The notes below the pieces were generated by a model. That model was given only the letters and a program-made list of their open reading frames with translations, was not told the DNA's origin and made no database searches. From assembly GCA_946902985.2 (NCBI GenBank), contig OX336389.2, positions 793,910,979 to 793,974,978 on the forward strand: a DNA stretch of 64,000 nucleotides. The letters are read 5' to 3'. Shown here piece by piece: positions 1 to 11,442 of the stretch (position 1 is the stretch's first letter; each line of letters opens with the position of its first letter). The DNA is from Meconema thalassinum (taxonomy: Eukaryota > Arthropoda > Insecta > Orthoptera > Tettigoniidae). The translations under genes and the position numbers were made by a program.

Positions 1-1512
1 TATATATTTTCCTCGCTACAACGGGTTTAGTGGACTTGCGTAAAATAACTAAGTCATTCTGTTCTAGAGGCGGGCTATAGCGCTTTCCTACATATCTTTT
101 CTGCCTTTTCTCCGCAGCATTCATCAGGCTTTCTCGGGAATTATCCACCCTTTCCAGCTCTGACGGTTCGGCATCCTTAGTGAGGAATTGTGTTATGTCG
201 TCCCACGCTCTCTCTGGCTTTCTATTGAGGTGGACTAACATTGGGATGTCTCCTAAACTCTCGTGATATCTCGTGTTCAGACAAGTCTCCATTAGAGGTA
301 CATATTTCACACAACTGGGGTGATCATTTTGACAATAAAGGCGTGCGAATTTCGATACCACGGACATAAGACGTTCCGAGCTGTTGGACTCTGGATACCT
401 GACACTAGAGAACACATGGCGTATTCCAAATATCTGCATTGCAACCTTGAATTCCTGAGACGTAAACTGATCCCGTGATCAGATAGAATCGTTTCGGGCT
501 TTCCAGCTTTCTTAAATACACTCTTCACTAAACGACTGATAACTTGAGCTGATGTGGCATTTTGCATGGGATCTAGGGTCACAAACTTTGAGAATACATC
601 CACTGTAACAAGTAAGAACTGGTTACCCCTGGCACCCTTCGGACACGGCCCGAACAGGTCGCAGGCCATCAGTTCATGTGGTTTATAGGGAATAATAGCT
701 CTAGGTTCCTCTTTGGAGATAGCAGATGGATACTTGCTTCTCTGGCAGCTATCACACGATCTAATAACTCTCGCAACAGATTGACGTAGTTTAGGCCAGT
801 AGAACGTTTCTTGAAGTAGTTTCATGGTCTTGTCCAAACCACCATGGCCTATACTTCTATGCGTTAACCAAATCAAAGGCACAATTAACTTTGGAGGCAC
901 TACTATTCTAAGCTTATTCTTGTGCTTATCCTCATATTTACAAACTACTTCTCCACAAAGAGCATCACGATCAGCACTTCGCCTGGTTGCAAGATAATTC
1001 TCATCCAAGTCATCCATGTAGCCTTTTAAATATTTGTATATATGTCTGATTGGAGTGTATCTTTTCTGTGACACAGCTAACTTGCGTAGCTTTTCCAGGG
1101 TTACCTCATCTTCCCCCTCCAATTTTACAAGGTTTACCGCCAATTTGTTTAATGGATTTCTTGAAAGAGCATCTGCTAGAAGGTTATCCTTGCCAGGCTG
1201 ATGTCTGATGGTGGCGTTAAATTGCTGGATAAATAACGTCCATCGCGTCAGACGATCACTTGACAGATCCGATTGGAGCATAAATTGCAAAGCTCTGTGG
1301 TCAGTAACAATTACTATTTGGTGTCCCAAAAGTATCTTTTTCCATTTCTACAGAGCTGAGACAAAGGCTAGAGGCTCAAGCTCTGTCGTGAAATACTTTT
1401 CCTCGTGAGGCCTCAATTTTCTGCTACAAAAATCGATGTAGTGTTTGTTTCCCTGCTCATCCTTCTGATACAGGACCGCGCTCAAACCTACTCTGGAGGC
1501 GTCTGATTCTAC
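1..1512 (-). pseudogene. pol: Ty3/gypsy RNase H and integrase segment of pol (copy 1)
   Basis: This continues the RT frame. RNase H acidic residues are visible as SDAS, TTELEPLAF and VTDHRALQF, followed by the tether ending in LADALSRNP. Two in-frame stops fall at 1513-1515 (TAA) and 1348-1350 (TAG). The integrase follows with its HHCC zinc-binding region (H-x-x-x-GHGG and CDSCQ) and the core motifs LMACDLFGP and ILSDHG. Just past the second catalytic Asp, near position 480, the frame changes. The C-terminal half (METCLNTRYHESLGDIP, then HLNRKPERAWDD) is readable from about 310 to position 1 and matches the same region of copy 2. An inactive copy is certain; domain identity is very secure. 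Confidence 0.9.
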
Positions 1513-2805
1513 TTAGAACGTGCGGCTAAATTCTGGATATTCTAACTTGACACATTCCTTCAGCATAGTCTTCGCATTCTCGAAGGCCTGTTCAGTTAGA
1601 TCCGTCCACTTCCATCGATTATTTTTCTTTAGCAGTTCATATAATGATGCCGTGGTCACTGAGTCTCCTGGGCAGTGACTACTCAAAAATTGACACATGC
1701 CTAGGAATTGGCGTAGATGTTTTATTCTCTTAGGCCTAGGAAAATTCGCTATCTCATCGATCTTCTTTAGATTAGGATGGTAGTTGAATTGATCAATAGT
1801 GTGACCTAAGAAGTTGATTCTTTCCTTCATAAAATGACATTTGTCATAATTGACTTTTATATTGGCCTCACGGAGCTCTAGGAACAATTTGCTAAGGTTG
1901 GCTAAATGTTCCTCAACATTAGCAGAAGCAATAATGAGGTCGTCAATGTAGCACGTGACACTGCGTTTTACCTCGTCTGACAATTCACTATCAAGTGCCC
2001 TGATAAGAGCAGGACCACTGTTAATCATTCCGAATGGAACGTGACAGAACACGAAGATTGTTTGGTCAAACAGAAACCCTGTGTATTGCCTGCTGTCCTC
2101 AGTAAGCTCTACCTGATAAATTGACACTGTCAAGTCTAGTACACTGAAGCATGCCTCGCTCTTCTTAACCATGGTAATCGGGTTCAAATAGGATGAAGCT
2201 TGTTTCTTTATAATACACTCTGCTTCCATCTCCTTGATGATTTCTCTGACCTTTTCATAGTACTTGTCAGAAATTGGGTATAGTTTTGCCTGATAAGGAG
2301 TATCGTCGTTCAGTCTAATCTGGTACTTAAAATCCTTAATCAAGCTTGGCTTGTCGTCAAACACATCAGTAAATTCCTCGATCAAGTCACTAAATTCCTG
2401 CTCTACTTCAATAAATCCCTCGGCGTGAAGGGCATAATGCTCTCTTTCGTGCTCGATCTGGTTTATCATGTTCTCTAAGATTTCTTCTCTGACTAAGTTT
2501 TCTATGTCCTCATCAGGATTAAAATTCTCGGATGCTATCTTCCTAATAGTTTTCTCCTGGAATTTTATTACCCTCTTCTCCATGTCTATAACCATTCTGG
2601 CTCGAGTGATAAAATCAATCCCCAGAATAATTTCAAAATTTTTATTTTTAATTACCACAAAAACATGTTCAAATATTCTTTCATTTATTCTGAACTTCAG
2701 CAGAATTTGCAGTTTGCATTTAATTGACTTGTCTTGGAACAAACCTCTCTTTTTGACAGAAGAATGTGGTAATGTTACAAATTGCTGTTCCTTTTCTAAT
2801 TTCAT
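1513..2805 (-). pseudogene. pol: Ty3/gypsy reverse transcriptase (copy 1) with an internal deletion
   Basis: The frame starts inside the protease C-terminus (EIILGIDFITRARMVID) and runs through RT. The palm motif CYIDDLIIAS is intact, as are PFGMINSGPALIRAL, FLGHTID and the connection LRQFLGMCQFL. Compared with the copy at 32734-34734, about 36 residues are missing between ITMVKK and SVLDLT. That removes the fingers/palm stretch with IRLCLDARVLN but keeps the first catalytic Asp. The deletion alone should abolish activity. The apparent ATG at 2805 is not a true start: the real polyprotein enters from the protease frame upstream. Confidence 0.92.
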
Positions 2806-2954
2806 GAAGCAATTAAAGAAATGACCGCTCCCGTATCGATAAGAGATTTACAATTCTGGTTTCCCACGGAGATGTCAATAATCGGTAGTTCAGCTTTGTT
2901 CTTGATTATTCCTTCATTTTCCTCAAAAAGCAGATCGTCGTCTGTTACTTCTTA
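2806..2954 (-). pseudogene. Retroviral-type aspartic protease active site (copy 1)
   Basis: Read on the minus strand the segment gives ELPIIDISVGNQNCKSLIDTG followed by AVISL, with the catalytic DTG codons at 2829-2837. A stop and a frame change near 2806 separate it from the rest of the protease, which sits at the start of the 1513-2805 frame. A TAA at 2952-2954 separates it from the Gag-tail frame upstream. The position between the Gag tail and RT is the usual Ty3/gypsy location. Confidence 0.8.
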
Positions 2955-3765
2955 AACGTCCTGGATCACTATGTCGAATGGAGATGAATAAGATTTCAAT
3001 TCTGTTGAGAATTCAAAATAGGAAGTTTCTTTTTTCTTTGGGATGCCTTTCCTGTGTATCAGTTTGTTGGCTAGTCCCTGGTTCTGGTTCACTTTATGTG
3101 TCTCTTCTTCTGTTATTTCTTTCTTCTCTCTTTTCCCTGACTTTTCTAGACTGTTCCCTTTCTTCTTGGCTTTGATAGTTTTTATCTCGATAGTTCTTAT
3201 ACCTCGAGTATCCTTGTTGGTTTCTTTCCTGTCTTGGAAAGTAACCTTGCCTTTCCCTGTTGCCAAAGGTTCTACTATCAGCATTTTGGTTCTGATACCG
3301 GTTATTTATTTGTGGATACTGTTCTCTTTCTTGATTCCTATTTCCGAATCGATCGTTCCTGTCTCTATCTTGATACGGTCTATATCTATCCTGTTCTCTG
3401 TTGGACTGATACGACCTACCTTGTCCTTTATAGTACCTGGATTGGTAATTCCGGTAAGGTTCTCGGTTATTCCTCGAGTCGTACCGTTGATCGTTGTATC
3501 TATTACTTCTAATGGGACCTACCCATTTTGACTGATTCTGGTTAGATCTTTCTGTCTGTTGGGTTCTATCCATCACCACAGCGTTCACTGTCTTAGCTTC
3601 CGTTCTTCCGCTTTTGACTATCGTGGGTGGAATAGTTGGGTGATCTAGCCTACGGAGTAAATCGTCCATAGTGGCTAAATCCACTACCCCAGACGAAATT
3701 ATGTTACGTCTGACCTCCACTGGCAACTGACCTGATATTGTTTCCAGAATATCCACCTGTGTCAA
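2955..3765 (-). pseudogene. gag: Gag C-terminal low-complexity (N/Q/R/Y-rich) tail, copy 1
   Basis: The minus-strand frame from 3765 begins with a Gag-like segment (QVDILETISGQLPVEVRRN, then LLRRLDHPT) and passes into a long stretch dominated by Arg, Asn, Gln and Tyr (for example YRNYQSRYYKGQGRSYQ). A second frame entered at or before 3284 carries a Lys/Glu-rich region towards the protease, so the frame changes in the overlap. There is no CCHC zinc knuckle; the basic N/Q/R-rich stretch stands where the nucleocapsid normally sits. The plus-strand open frames over the same bases are antisense shadows of this low-complexity repeat. Confidence 0.78.
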
Positions 3766-3839
3766 TGGGGGTTGAAGGAAACGAAGACGGGCTAACTGTG
3801 ACGTGAAGAACTCTGAATAGCTAGTCGGACCAGTACTAC

Positions 3840-4136
3840 TATACTTTCTAGACTATATTTCAGCTCTCACAGCGTGCTGAACCTCAATGGACCAAAATCG
3901 TTTAATGAACGATTCAGAGAACTGCTCGAAATTTTCGAAGGTAAAACGGAACGCCCTGAACCAATGCAGAGGTCCGTCTGCAAGGTGACTCCCCACAACT
4001 CGTAACTCTCTATCCCTAGATACGTGATGTTCCGTAAAATAGTCCTGGAGATTCCTAAAAACTCGATCGGAGTTGAACCCTCAGTGTTCGATTTTTTTTT
4101 TTTTTTTTTCACCTCGTAATTCCTAACGATCTTCAC
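3840..4136 (-). pseudogene. gag: Retrotransposon Gag core domain, copy 1
   Basis: On the minus strand the correct frame (codons starting at 4080) reads VFRNLQDYFTEHHVSRDREL and then LHWFRAFRFTFENFEQF, a retrotransposon Gag (capsid) signature that aligns with FLRQLDDYFNDQHIS of copy 2. It ends in a TAG near 3855. The longest open frame over this stretch is the wrong one, because the frame changes between the GSTPIEF segment and the core. A run of about 20 A on the minus strand (4088-4107) encodes a poly-Lys stretch not seen in copy 2. Confidence 0.82.
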
Positions 4137-4208
4137 GTTAGATCTGTCGGAAGGTGTAGATGTTCTAAAATCCCTGAGAACATACTCGGGAATACTTGTG
4201 CTTGGAAC

Positions 4209-5580
4209 GTCTTACCTAAGTCTTAACCGTTCAGTCTCTTCTGCCCCATTAGACCTTGCCATAAAGTTCCTCGCCTGAGATGTCATGTCTATCCACTCCC
4301 TAGCGTGGGTAACTGTACCTTCCCTATCGGAGTTTATAGTGGTCTTAAGTGTTTCAATCTGCGACTTGAATTCGTTTCTTAATGCGTCCACATCTACATG
4401 ATCAGTTAAATTGAACTTACTTAACTCCTGCCTGATTTCGTTCAATTCTCATGTCTTTTTCTCTCACTCTGAGTTAACATCTAACCTGACTTGATCTAAT
4501 TTCAGGGTTACGGTCTTAATCTGAGACTCTAAGTCTTACCTAAGATTGTTAACACTATCTGTTTGCATAGTCTGAACTGAATTAATTCTTTTTTCAGTGT
4601 CCCCTATAGCCTGAGAAATATCTTTGATTAATCTTATTTCTGACTTGGAAATCTTTAATTGTAAATCAGATCCAATATTCTTAACAATATCTTCGTTTAT
4701 TTTAGTGATCTCCCCTCTAATGATGGTTACTTGATCGCTAACAATTGCCTTTAGGTCGATCTCAATGCCTTTCCTTAAAACTTTGTTATGATTATCCACC
4801 TTATCCTTGAGAAGAGCCATGTCTCCCTCTAATTTTGACAAAGTTCCCTGTGTTGTTACCGCTTCATTTGAGAATAGCAATTGGAGAGCGTCTAAACTAG
4901 TCTGGTTTTCTTTTTGATTATTCTCCAGTTCCAATCTAACATTTCTGACATCCTCCTTAATGCCAGAAATATTGGATTGTATACTGGTTACAAGACAAGA
5001 GTTTAGTGCTTTTCAGTCGGTCAACACGAATGTCCCCAAAAGAGATGGGTTATACCCTAATCCTGAAATAAATTACATGAGATTAATGTCTGGTTACAAG
5101 ATTCTCTGTGCTAACTATCTTCTCCTGAGTTGCATCAAGCTTGGCCTCAGTGCTAATGATTTCGGTTTCAGAGCTTATAACTTCTGATTCTAACGATGCT
5201 ACGTTCGAACGGACATGACTTACTTCTACGTTAACATTGCTTATGTTCAGTTGAACAAGTCTAACGTCTTCCAGGGCACTGACTACACTAGTTTCTACAT
5301 CACTTATTTTTTCTTTAATCTCTTTAGACCTATCTGAGATCTTGCGGTTGCTGTCCTGAAGACGTTTGAGAGCTAAATGGAGCTGACTCATATCTCCCTT
5401 GGCTGATTCTGAGTTTTTATTAACTAATTCAGTGTTCTTGTTAACTATCTCATTAATTTTTTAAAAATTAGTTTGGGCATTAGACCTAATTTCACGCAAA
5501 TCCTCTTCCTGTTTGCCCAACTTTTCTTGCATGGCCTGTAGCAAAGCAACAACATCGTCCATAGTCGCTGGACCTGACAT
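4209..5580 (-). pseudogene. gag: Coiled-coil N-terminal region of Gag, copy 1
   Basis: The start is probably the ATG at 5580 (MSGPATMDDVVALLQAM). The frame continues past one TAA (5461-5463) into a long heptad-like region (for example KISDRSKEIKEKISDVETSV). A 94-bp insertion plus a 12-bp target duplication (4996-5101) then shifts the frame by one. The downstream segments 4934-4536 and 4445-4212 are in exactly the frame expected once those 106 bases are discounted. Three further stops lie between 4538 and 4446. The product would be a rod-like Gag extension, matching the coiled coil of copy 2 in placement but with little sequence identity. Confidence 0.8.
4996..5089. mobile_element. 94-bp short repeat inserted in Gag, with 12-bp target duplication
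   Basis: The flanks CTGGTTACAAGA at 4984-4995 and 5090-5101 are identical 12-mers. The insert from CAAGAGTTTAGTGC to CATGAGATTAATGT is nearly identical to both arms of the palindrome at 52258-52449. A long target duplication and an A/T-rich end point to target-primed (LINE-style) integration of a 5'-truncated element or short SINE. No tRNA-like box is visible. Confidence 0.8.
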
Positions 5581-8500
5581 GTTATCAAATATATAGATAA
5601 ATACAGGAATGCAACACATTTATAGCAGAATTGACACACTTAGAATGACCCTTTTCACAAATATGAGCATTATAATCGGTTTGGCTTCCAAACTTAATTA
5701 CTAATTTAAATCTACTATAAAATAGGAGGTATGTGCGCATGGTTATTGATATTAAAATGGTTTGAATTGTAATCGCAAGTCTTAATTATTAAATGTATTA
5801 TTAAAAAGAAATGAATTTAGTATTACTGATGATCTTCCAAATATCATCGCCGGTGACAAGCATAAAATGGCCGACAAGAATGGAGTGAAAAATGGCCCCA
5901 TGACATGCCCCATATGACCACGCTGGTCTATAAAAGTTTCCAAGAAATCTCTCTGATGATCATGTCGTAATCAAGTACAATTACATTTTAAAGCCACAGA
6001 TAAAATATCAAATGAATTTAAATTACTGGCGATAATTCTGTCGGTATGCCAGACAGATTGAGTAAACTCATATTCACATTTCTAAGAAACGCGAATTCCC
6101 AACGAATTTGAACTCTATAATCGTAGCGGTGCCAAAGAAAAATTGCTGACGACTAAATATTTCGGAAATGCCAACTCGTTAACCACATGAAAATGGGTTG
6201 TCAAACGAAGATGACTTCCATTATAGTATTCGAGAATGCTAATTCTAATGCCACAACAGTTGGATCGCCATATACAGATGTACCCGTATCCACGTGGTCT
6301 TACCTGTTGAAATCCGATGAAGAAGCTGGATCGTAGAATCTGGAAGTATCCGGCTGAAATAACCCCCAAAACTCTACCAACTAGGATCAACCAGGGATAA
6401 GGATACCTCACTATAAAAGAATGTGATAAGAAGGTGCCAGTGGTCGACGAAATGAAAACGAAAATCAGCTCAAAATGAACTAACAAAACTCTAAAACTAA
6501 ATTTAATCTCGGGCGTATTGCTAAGCATTCAACAAAATAACCCACTGGTCCTCGTAGCACACCCCTGGTTTTTAATATAAATCACCAAGTCATCCGAAGA
6601 AAATTTAAAATGGATCAACAGTTTATTTTCTAAGTGACTGCTGCGTTGTGGAAATCATCTCCACTCAACAAAAATATGTAGGCTTTTACAATAACGCACA
6701 ATATGATTTAAAAATACAGAAACCCTAATCAATTTGTATTAATTTATATACATTTAAACATTTAATTCGATGTTCGAATTACTCCTACATTATTCATTAT
6801 TATTATTACTCCAATGGCAAGTGTTCTATTTAATTCTGGTATTGTCCTTTATAATCAATTTCGACGAACAATGAAGCTAATCGAACGTTACATCTTTTCA
6901 GTAAATTATCACAATTCATTTTACATCATCCACAAAATGGTGAAATTATCATCCCTTAAACTTTTACTTATTATTTTTACAATGTTATACAATTATTATT
7001 ACACGTTTTTCCAATTGTAACTTTCCACTAAAACATGTTTTATTATTAGCAATGAATTTAAGATTAGTTGTTACAATGCATAACTTGCTTTTAAGTGTTG
7101 GATTTAATACTTTACTAGCCTTCCAGCAATTAAACTCGTGACTGAAATTCACGTTCAAAAATACACATTAATTTACTCAGTAATAGTTCATTAGCTTATT
7201 AAATACTGGAAATCCGATATTGACCATCCATCGATGTGTAATATCTGCCTCAATATAACTCAATTCTCACAAACATTAATTGCTTTACACGTATGTTAGC
7301 TCTCGATAGATATAAATAATCACCAAAAATTTTTAAGATCCAAAAAGCTGTTATACAACAATCGAAAAATACTCTGTTTCATAATAGACATACGTTAAAG
7401 TATCTTGAACATTTTTTTTATCAGAACTGTGTTAAATAATATATATTCACATGATCAAATAGTAGTGTTTGTGATTTTCCAAAACTATCATTTCGTTTCA
7501 TGACGAATAATTTTATACAAAGATTTCCTTTCTTTCAATAATATTTAATCTCATTTCTATGTACTCTTATATTTCATAACTATTTCTTTCAAAGAATATA
7601 GAGTAACCACTATAAAAAGAACAATTCAGTTTTCGTCTAATCCAAAATTCGAAATGGAGATCCTCCTCTGAGGAAACACGTTAGAAACTACGCCATGGAA
7701 AAGAGCCTGTCTGATGAAGGTACAAATAATCCATTAGAATCGAACGCTTAACCAAGTTGGAGAATTCCAAAAGAATAATGAAAATTAAAAAACTGAACGA
7801 ACTCGAAAAAGTGATCATATTCCATAAGAAATTCAAAACATTGGATCGCAAAAAGACCAATCCAGAAATCGTAATTATTCACACTAGAAATCACTATAAT
7901 TGCAAGACTATATCGAACTCGATGAAAAATAGACTAACACATCTCTCAAACAATGTTGCATGTAATGCCAAAATATTCTGTTCCGTTGAATAAATATTCA
8001 CAGGTATTTATTTAAAATAATGTTCAAGAATAGTGGGATATCGGTCATCTTCTAGCTAACGTCTATTCTTATATAATTTTATCCTAGTCTTGGCCCTTTC
8101 TCTTCTGAAATCGTGTCTTCACAACCGATTATAAAGCTTTATTAAATGTCAAAGTAAATTTAGAAAAAGAAAAAGTATTGCTTTAAAAATAACATCACAA
8201 TTAATATTAATGTTAACTACAAATAAAATACATGCTCGGACAGAAGTGATAAAAGTATCAAGTCTACTCCCAGAATGGTGAAAGAAGAACATTCTAAAGT
8301 ATGACTGATTCATACTGTCTACTAATATTCAATGTTTCCAGCTACCTTGTTCGTAGTCATCTCGATGAAAATGGAAAAGAATGTTCGAAGCACACATTCC
8401 TGGTAGGGACTGAACCCTTGTCCTTCACGTTGCTTACTCCTCGTACCGCCTGGAACTGCGTAGAATCGAACCCGTTACCGACCGGCTCGACAAAACAGGT

Positions 8501-8755
8501 GTACGCTTTGTAAAGTTCATCGCCCCATCACGTAGGCTATAAGGTTTGCTCGATAGCCTTGTTGAAAATGCCATGGATTGTTCATATTGTAGAAGTACGA
8601 ATGTAATGTCAATATCTCAAGACAGCCTTCAGTCTCTTTTTATACAACATTTTGTTGGTCAATCCATAGTTGAGCTCGATAATCATTCCAAATGCTCAAT
8701 TCTGCTAAGATGCTGCTCGTTATCCATTTAGTATCCCTCCATCATCACTGTGGTG
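5581..8755. other. AT-rich stretch without a supported gene; likely includes the 5' LTR of copy 1
   Basis: No coding region is convincing. The Gag leader of the copy 1 element must begin here, so part of the stretch is probably its leader and 5' LTR, but no partner LTR is present to set ends and I could not find a clear primer-binding site. Positions 6326-6400 (GTAGAATCTGGAAGTATCCG and following) resemble 12298-12360. Positions 8376-8410 (AAGAATGTTCGAAGCACACA, then TTCCTGGTAGG) match 14115-14150. Both pairs are dispersed repeats of unknown class. Confidence 0.5.
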
Positions 8756-11442
8756 CAGCGGTTCCCAAATTGGGGGGTCGCGACCCCCAGGGGGGTCGCG
8801 GGCCATTCGGAAAGGGGTCGAGAGATGTATACAAATAATGGTGAACTATGCACTTAAACTTAGATGGCCATCGGGAGTTTTAAATTAAATAACTTTGTAC
8901 ATTTACAAAATATCAATATATTTTACAGATTTTGTCAAAACAAAACAGAAACATTTAATAATTTTGATATGTAATTGTTAATACATTTCTAAGTAAAAAA
9001 GACTTCTTTAGTGAGAAACATGGGCCTGTTTTTTGTCAACAAGTTTCTTAAAATTCGGCTTAGTTTTAGATACACATACAATAAGTTCGTCTTCTACGTC
9101 CAGTCGATTTCTTGCCTTGGTTTTAATGTTGACCAATGTAGAAAATCCGAGTTCGCAGAGGTAGGATGTTGCAAAGGGCATGATGATTCTCAGAGCCACT
9201 GATGTTAAGCTTGGATACTCAGCTCTTCATTGTAGCCAGAACTTGTCAACATTTTGGGTGCTGAAGGACAGTTGCAAAGTCATGTCACAGGATAGCTCGA
9301 TGAGTTTGTCATGAATCAGTGGGTTTAAGTCTGCCTCGTTCACAGCCTGCTCGTTGAAGGGGTTAAGCACCCAGTTCCAACCGGTGTGTTGATCCTCGGG
9401 AATGTAGCTAAAGATCTGCTCTTGTAGACCTTGCAAGTGAGTAGTAACCAGTTTGGACAGGTTGTCAATGTCGGGATAATATTCATCGCTTCGATCAAGG
9501 GATGTGATAAGCTCATTTGTCAGTTCAAAGTTTTCAAATATATTCTTCTCAACCCTGGTTGACCAAGTGGCTAATTTCTTTAAAAACGAATTGACTTTGT
9601 CTTGTGCAAAAAGTATGGTTTTGTCTCTTCCCTGCAAGGAAACGTTGAGATCGTTCAGATGATGAAATATGTCCGCTAAATAAGGAAGTTTTAACTGCCA
9701 TTCATTGTCACTCAAAAAACCGGCAAGGTCTTTGTTTGCAACTTGAAAAAATGTCTTAAGCTCAGAGCGCAAAGCGAACACTCGAGAAAACACCTTCCCT
9801 CGTGACAGCCACCTTGCCTCTGTGTGAAGCAAGAGGCATTTGTACTGTGCCTCCATTTCTTCGCATAACTGTGATAACAGTCGACACTGTAATGGCCGGC
9901 TTTTAAAAAAATTAACCAACTTAACAGTTTCGTTCAACACTGTTTTTAGCTCAGTTGGCATGACCTTGGTAGCTAATGCCTGGCGATGCAGAAAACAATG
10001 AACCCAAGTGGCATTAGGCATGACATTTTTCATCCGTCTCACGAAACCGCTGTCTTTCCCAGTCATTGCTTTGGCACCATCACTGCAGATTGAAATACAC
10101 TTTTGAAAGACAATTTGAAGCGAATCGGTTGCCGACATGAACATTTTAAACATTTCCTCACCTGTTGCGTGGTCAGGCAAAGGTTTGCAAAATAAAATGT
10201 CTTCTTCCACACTACCGTCACCCTCAAAACGAACAAAGCACATAAACTGCGCCAAACTCGACACGTCCGTAGACTCGTCAACTTGAATGGAAAAGTACTC
10301 ACTTTTCTGCAACTTCGTTTTCAACTGATCCGTTATGTCTTGAGCCATCTCGGTAATGCGTCTCCTCACCGAGTTGTTCGACAGAGGAATGGTGGAAAGA
10401 TTCTTAGCTGCATCTGGGCTGATCATAGTTGAAACCATATCCTGAGCAGCAGGTAGAATGAGCTCTTCAGCAATCGTGTGCGGTTTACCTTTCTTTGCTA
10501 TTCGTAAAGCCACTTGATACGATGCTACCAAAGCACTTTTGCTCATATTATTTCCACTTAACTGAACTACTGCATTTTTCTGGTAATCTAAAGCAGTTAA
10601 CTTACGTTCAAAAAAATCTGCCGGCTTATCTTTAAAACTGGGATGTTTACTTTCTAAATGGCGAATCATCTTGGAAGGTTTCATACTCTCGGCCGATAAC
10701 AACTTGCTGCAAATAACACACTGTGGCCGATTTCCGAGCACCGTAAATCCATACTTAATATAACTGTCACTATACTTTCTCACCTTTACCCTCTTCTCTT
10801 CGTGATCATCATGAGAAGTCGAAGGCCCTGCACGCTTAACAAACCTATCCATAGTTAGAACAAAATCAAACAATACGCGAGCGAACAAAACACAAGAGAC
10901 GTACAGTACAAGCCAGGCAGCTTGAAGCGCGGCTGACGCATGCGCATACGAGCCCTTCTCCCTCCACACGTCACTAACGTCACAACTACAGTCAAGTCAT
11001 GCCAGTCGAGCTACTAGGTTCCTTTGTGACTATTTAAAAGCACTTATAAAAGTTAATAGCAGGTTATAGGCACTACTACTTTTCGTTTTTAAAATAATAC
11101 CCTGGTAGTCTAAAAAGAATTACTACCATTTATTTAAATATCATTATACTATTGAACCGCCAAATATTATTTTTTGTGTCATATTATTTTACATTTAAGT
11201 TTCTCAGTAAACATCAAACAGGTCAGTAACATCAGAATAAGATTAAAATTTTAAAATCTGAACAAAGTAAATAAATAAACATTTAAACAACTAACCTACC
11301 GGTCACTTAAGTTAAATTCTTAAGTAATTTTATCCCTCCACTTTGTACCCACCTCACAGACACCTGCGCTAAAACGGGGGTCGCGGCTAAAAAACGTATG
11401 GGCTAAAATGGGTCACGGAAAAAAAAAGTTTGGGAACCGCTG
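8756..11442 (-). mobile_element. hAT DNA transposon, nearly complete
   Basis: The ends are terminal inverted repeats CAGCGGTTCCCAAA at 8756 and its reverse complement ending at 11442. The flanking 8-mers are CTGTGGTG (8748-8755) and CTGTAGTG (11443-11450), seven of eight identical, as expected for the 8-bp hAT target duplication. The left end carries a palindromic GGGGGTCGCGACCCCC, common in subterminal regions of this group. It encodes one transposase on the minus strand. Total length is 2687 bp. Confidence 0.93.
9008..10852 (-). pseudogene. hAT transposase (ZBED5/SCAND3-like group), single premature stop
   Basis: The start chosen is the ATG at 10852 (MDRFVKRAGPSTS); an in-frame ATG at 10969 would add 39 residues with no family resemblance. 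A BED-type zinc finger uses C45, C48, H65 and H70. The RNase H-like core shows VDEST (D192), CSDGAKAMTG (D258), WVHCFLHRQAL and EARWLSRGKV, with the helical insertion domain between. One TGA (9227-9229, codon 542) interrupts the frame. The same frame then continues for 72 residues with the hAT dimerisation region (YLCELGFSTLVNIKTKARNR). Length (about 613 residues) is normal for the family. Apart from this stop it looks intact, so it is young or recently dead. Host-domesticated use is unlikely, because TIRs and target duplication are still present. Confidence 0.92.

Larger units (their letters stand above)
1..5580 (-). mobile_element. Ty3/gypsy LTR retrotransposon, copy 1, decayed, cut by the window edge
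   Basis: Read on the minus strand the order is coiled-coil Gag (from 5580), Gag core, N/Q/R-rich Gag tail, protease, reverse transcriptase, RNase H and integrase, which runs off the left edge. The PR-RT-RNaseH-IN order is the Ty3/gypsy order. Several stops and frame changes show it is dead. The 3' LTR lies outside the window. The 5' LTR should lie to the right of 5580 but cannot be delimited without its partner. Domain alignment shows it is related to, but clearly diverged from, the complete element at 27844-41243, and both lie in the same orientation. Confidence 0.93.

Noticed and set aside
3043..3531. Plus-strand open frames rich in Ser, Ile, Leu and Val over the Gag tail (also 35359-35968)
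   Set aside because: Antisense of N/Q/R-rich Gag low-complexity sequence; no independent support.
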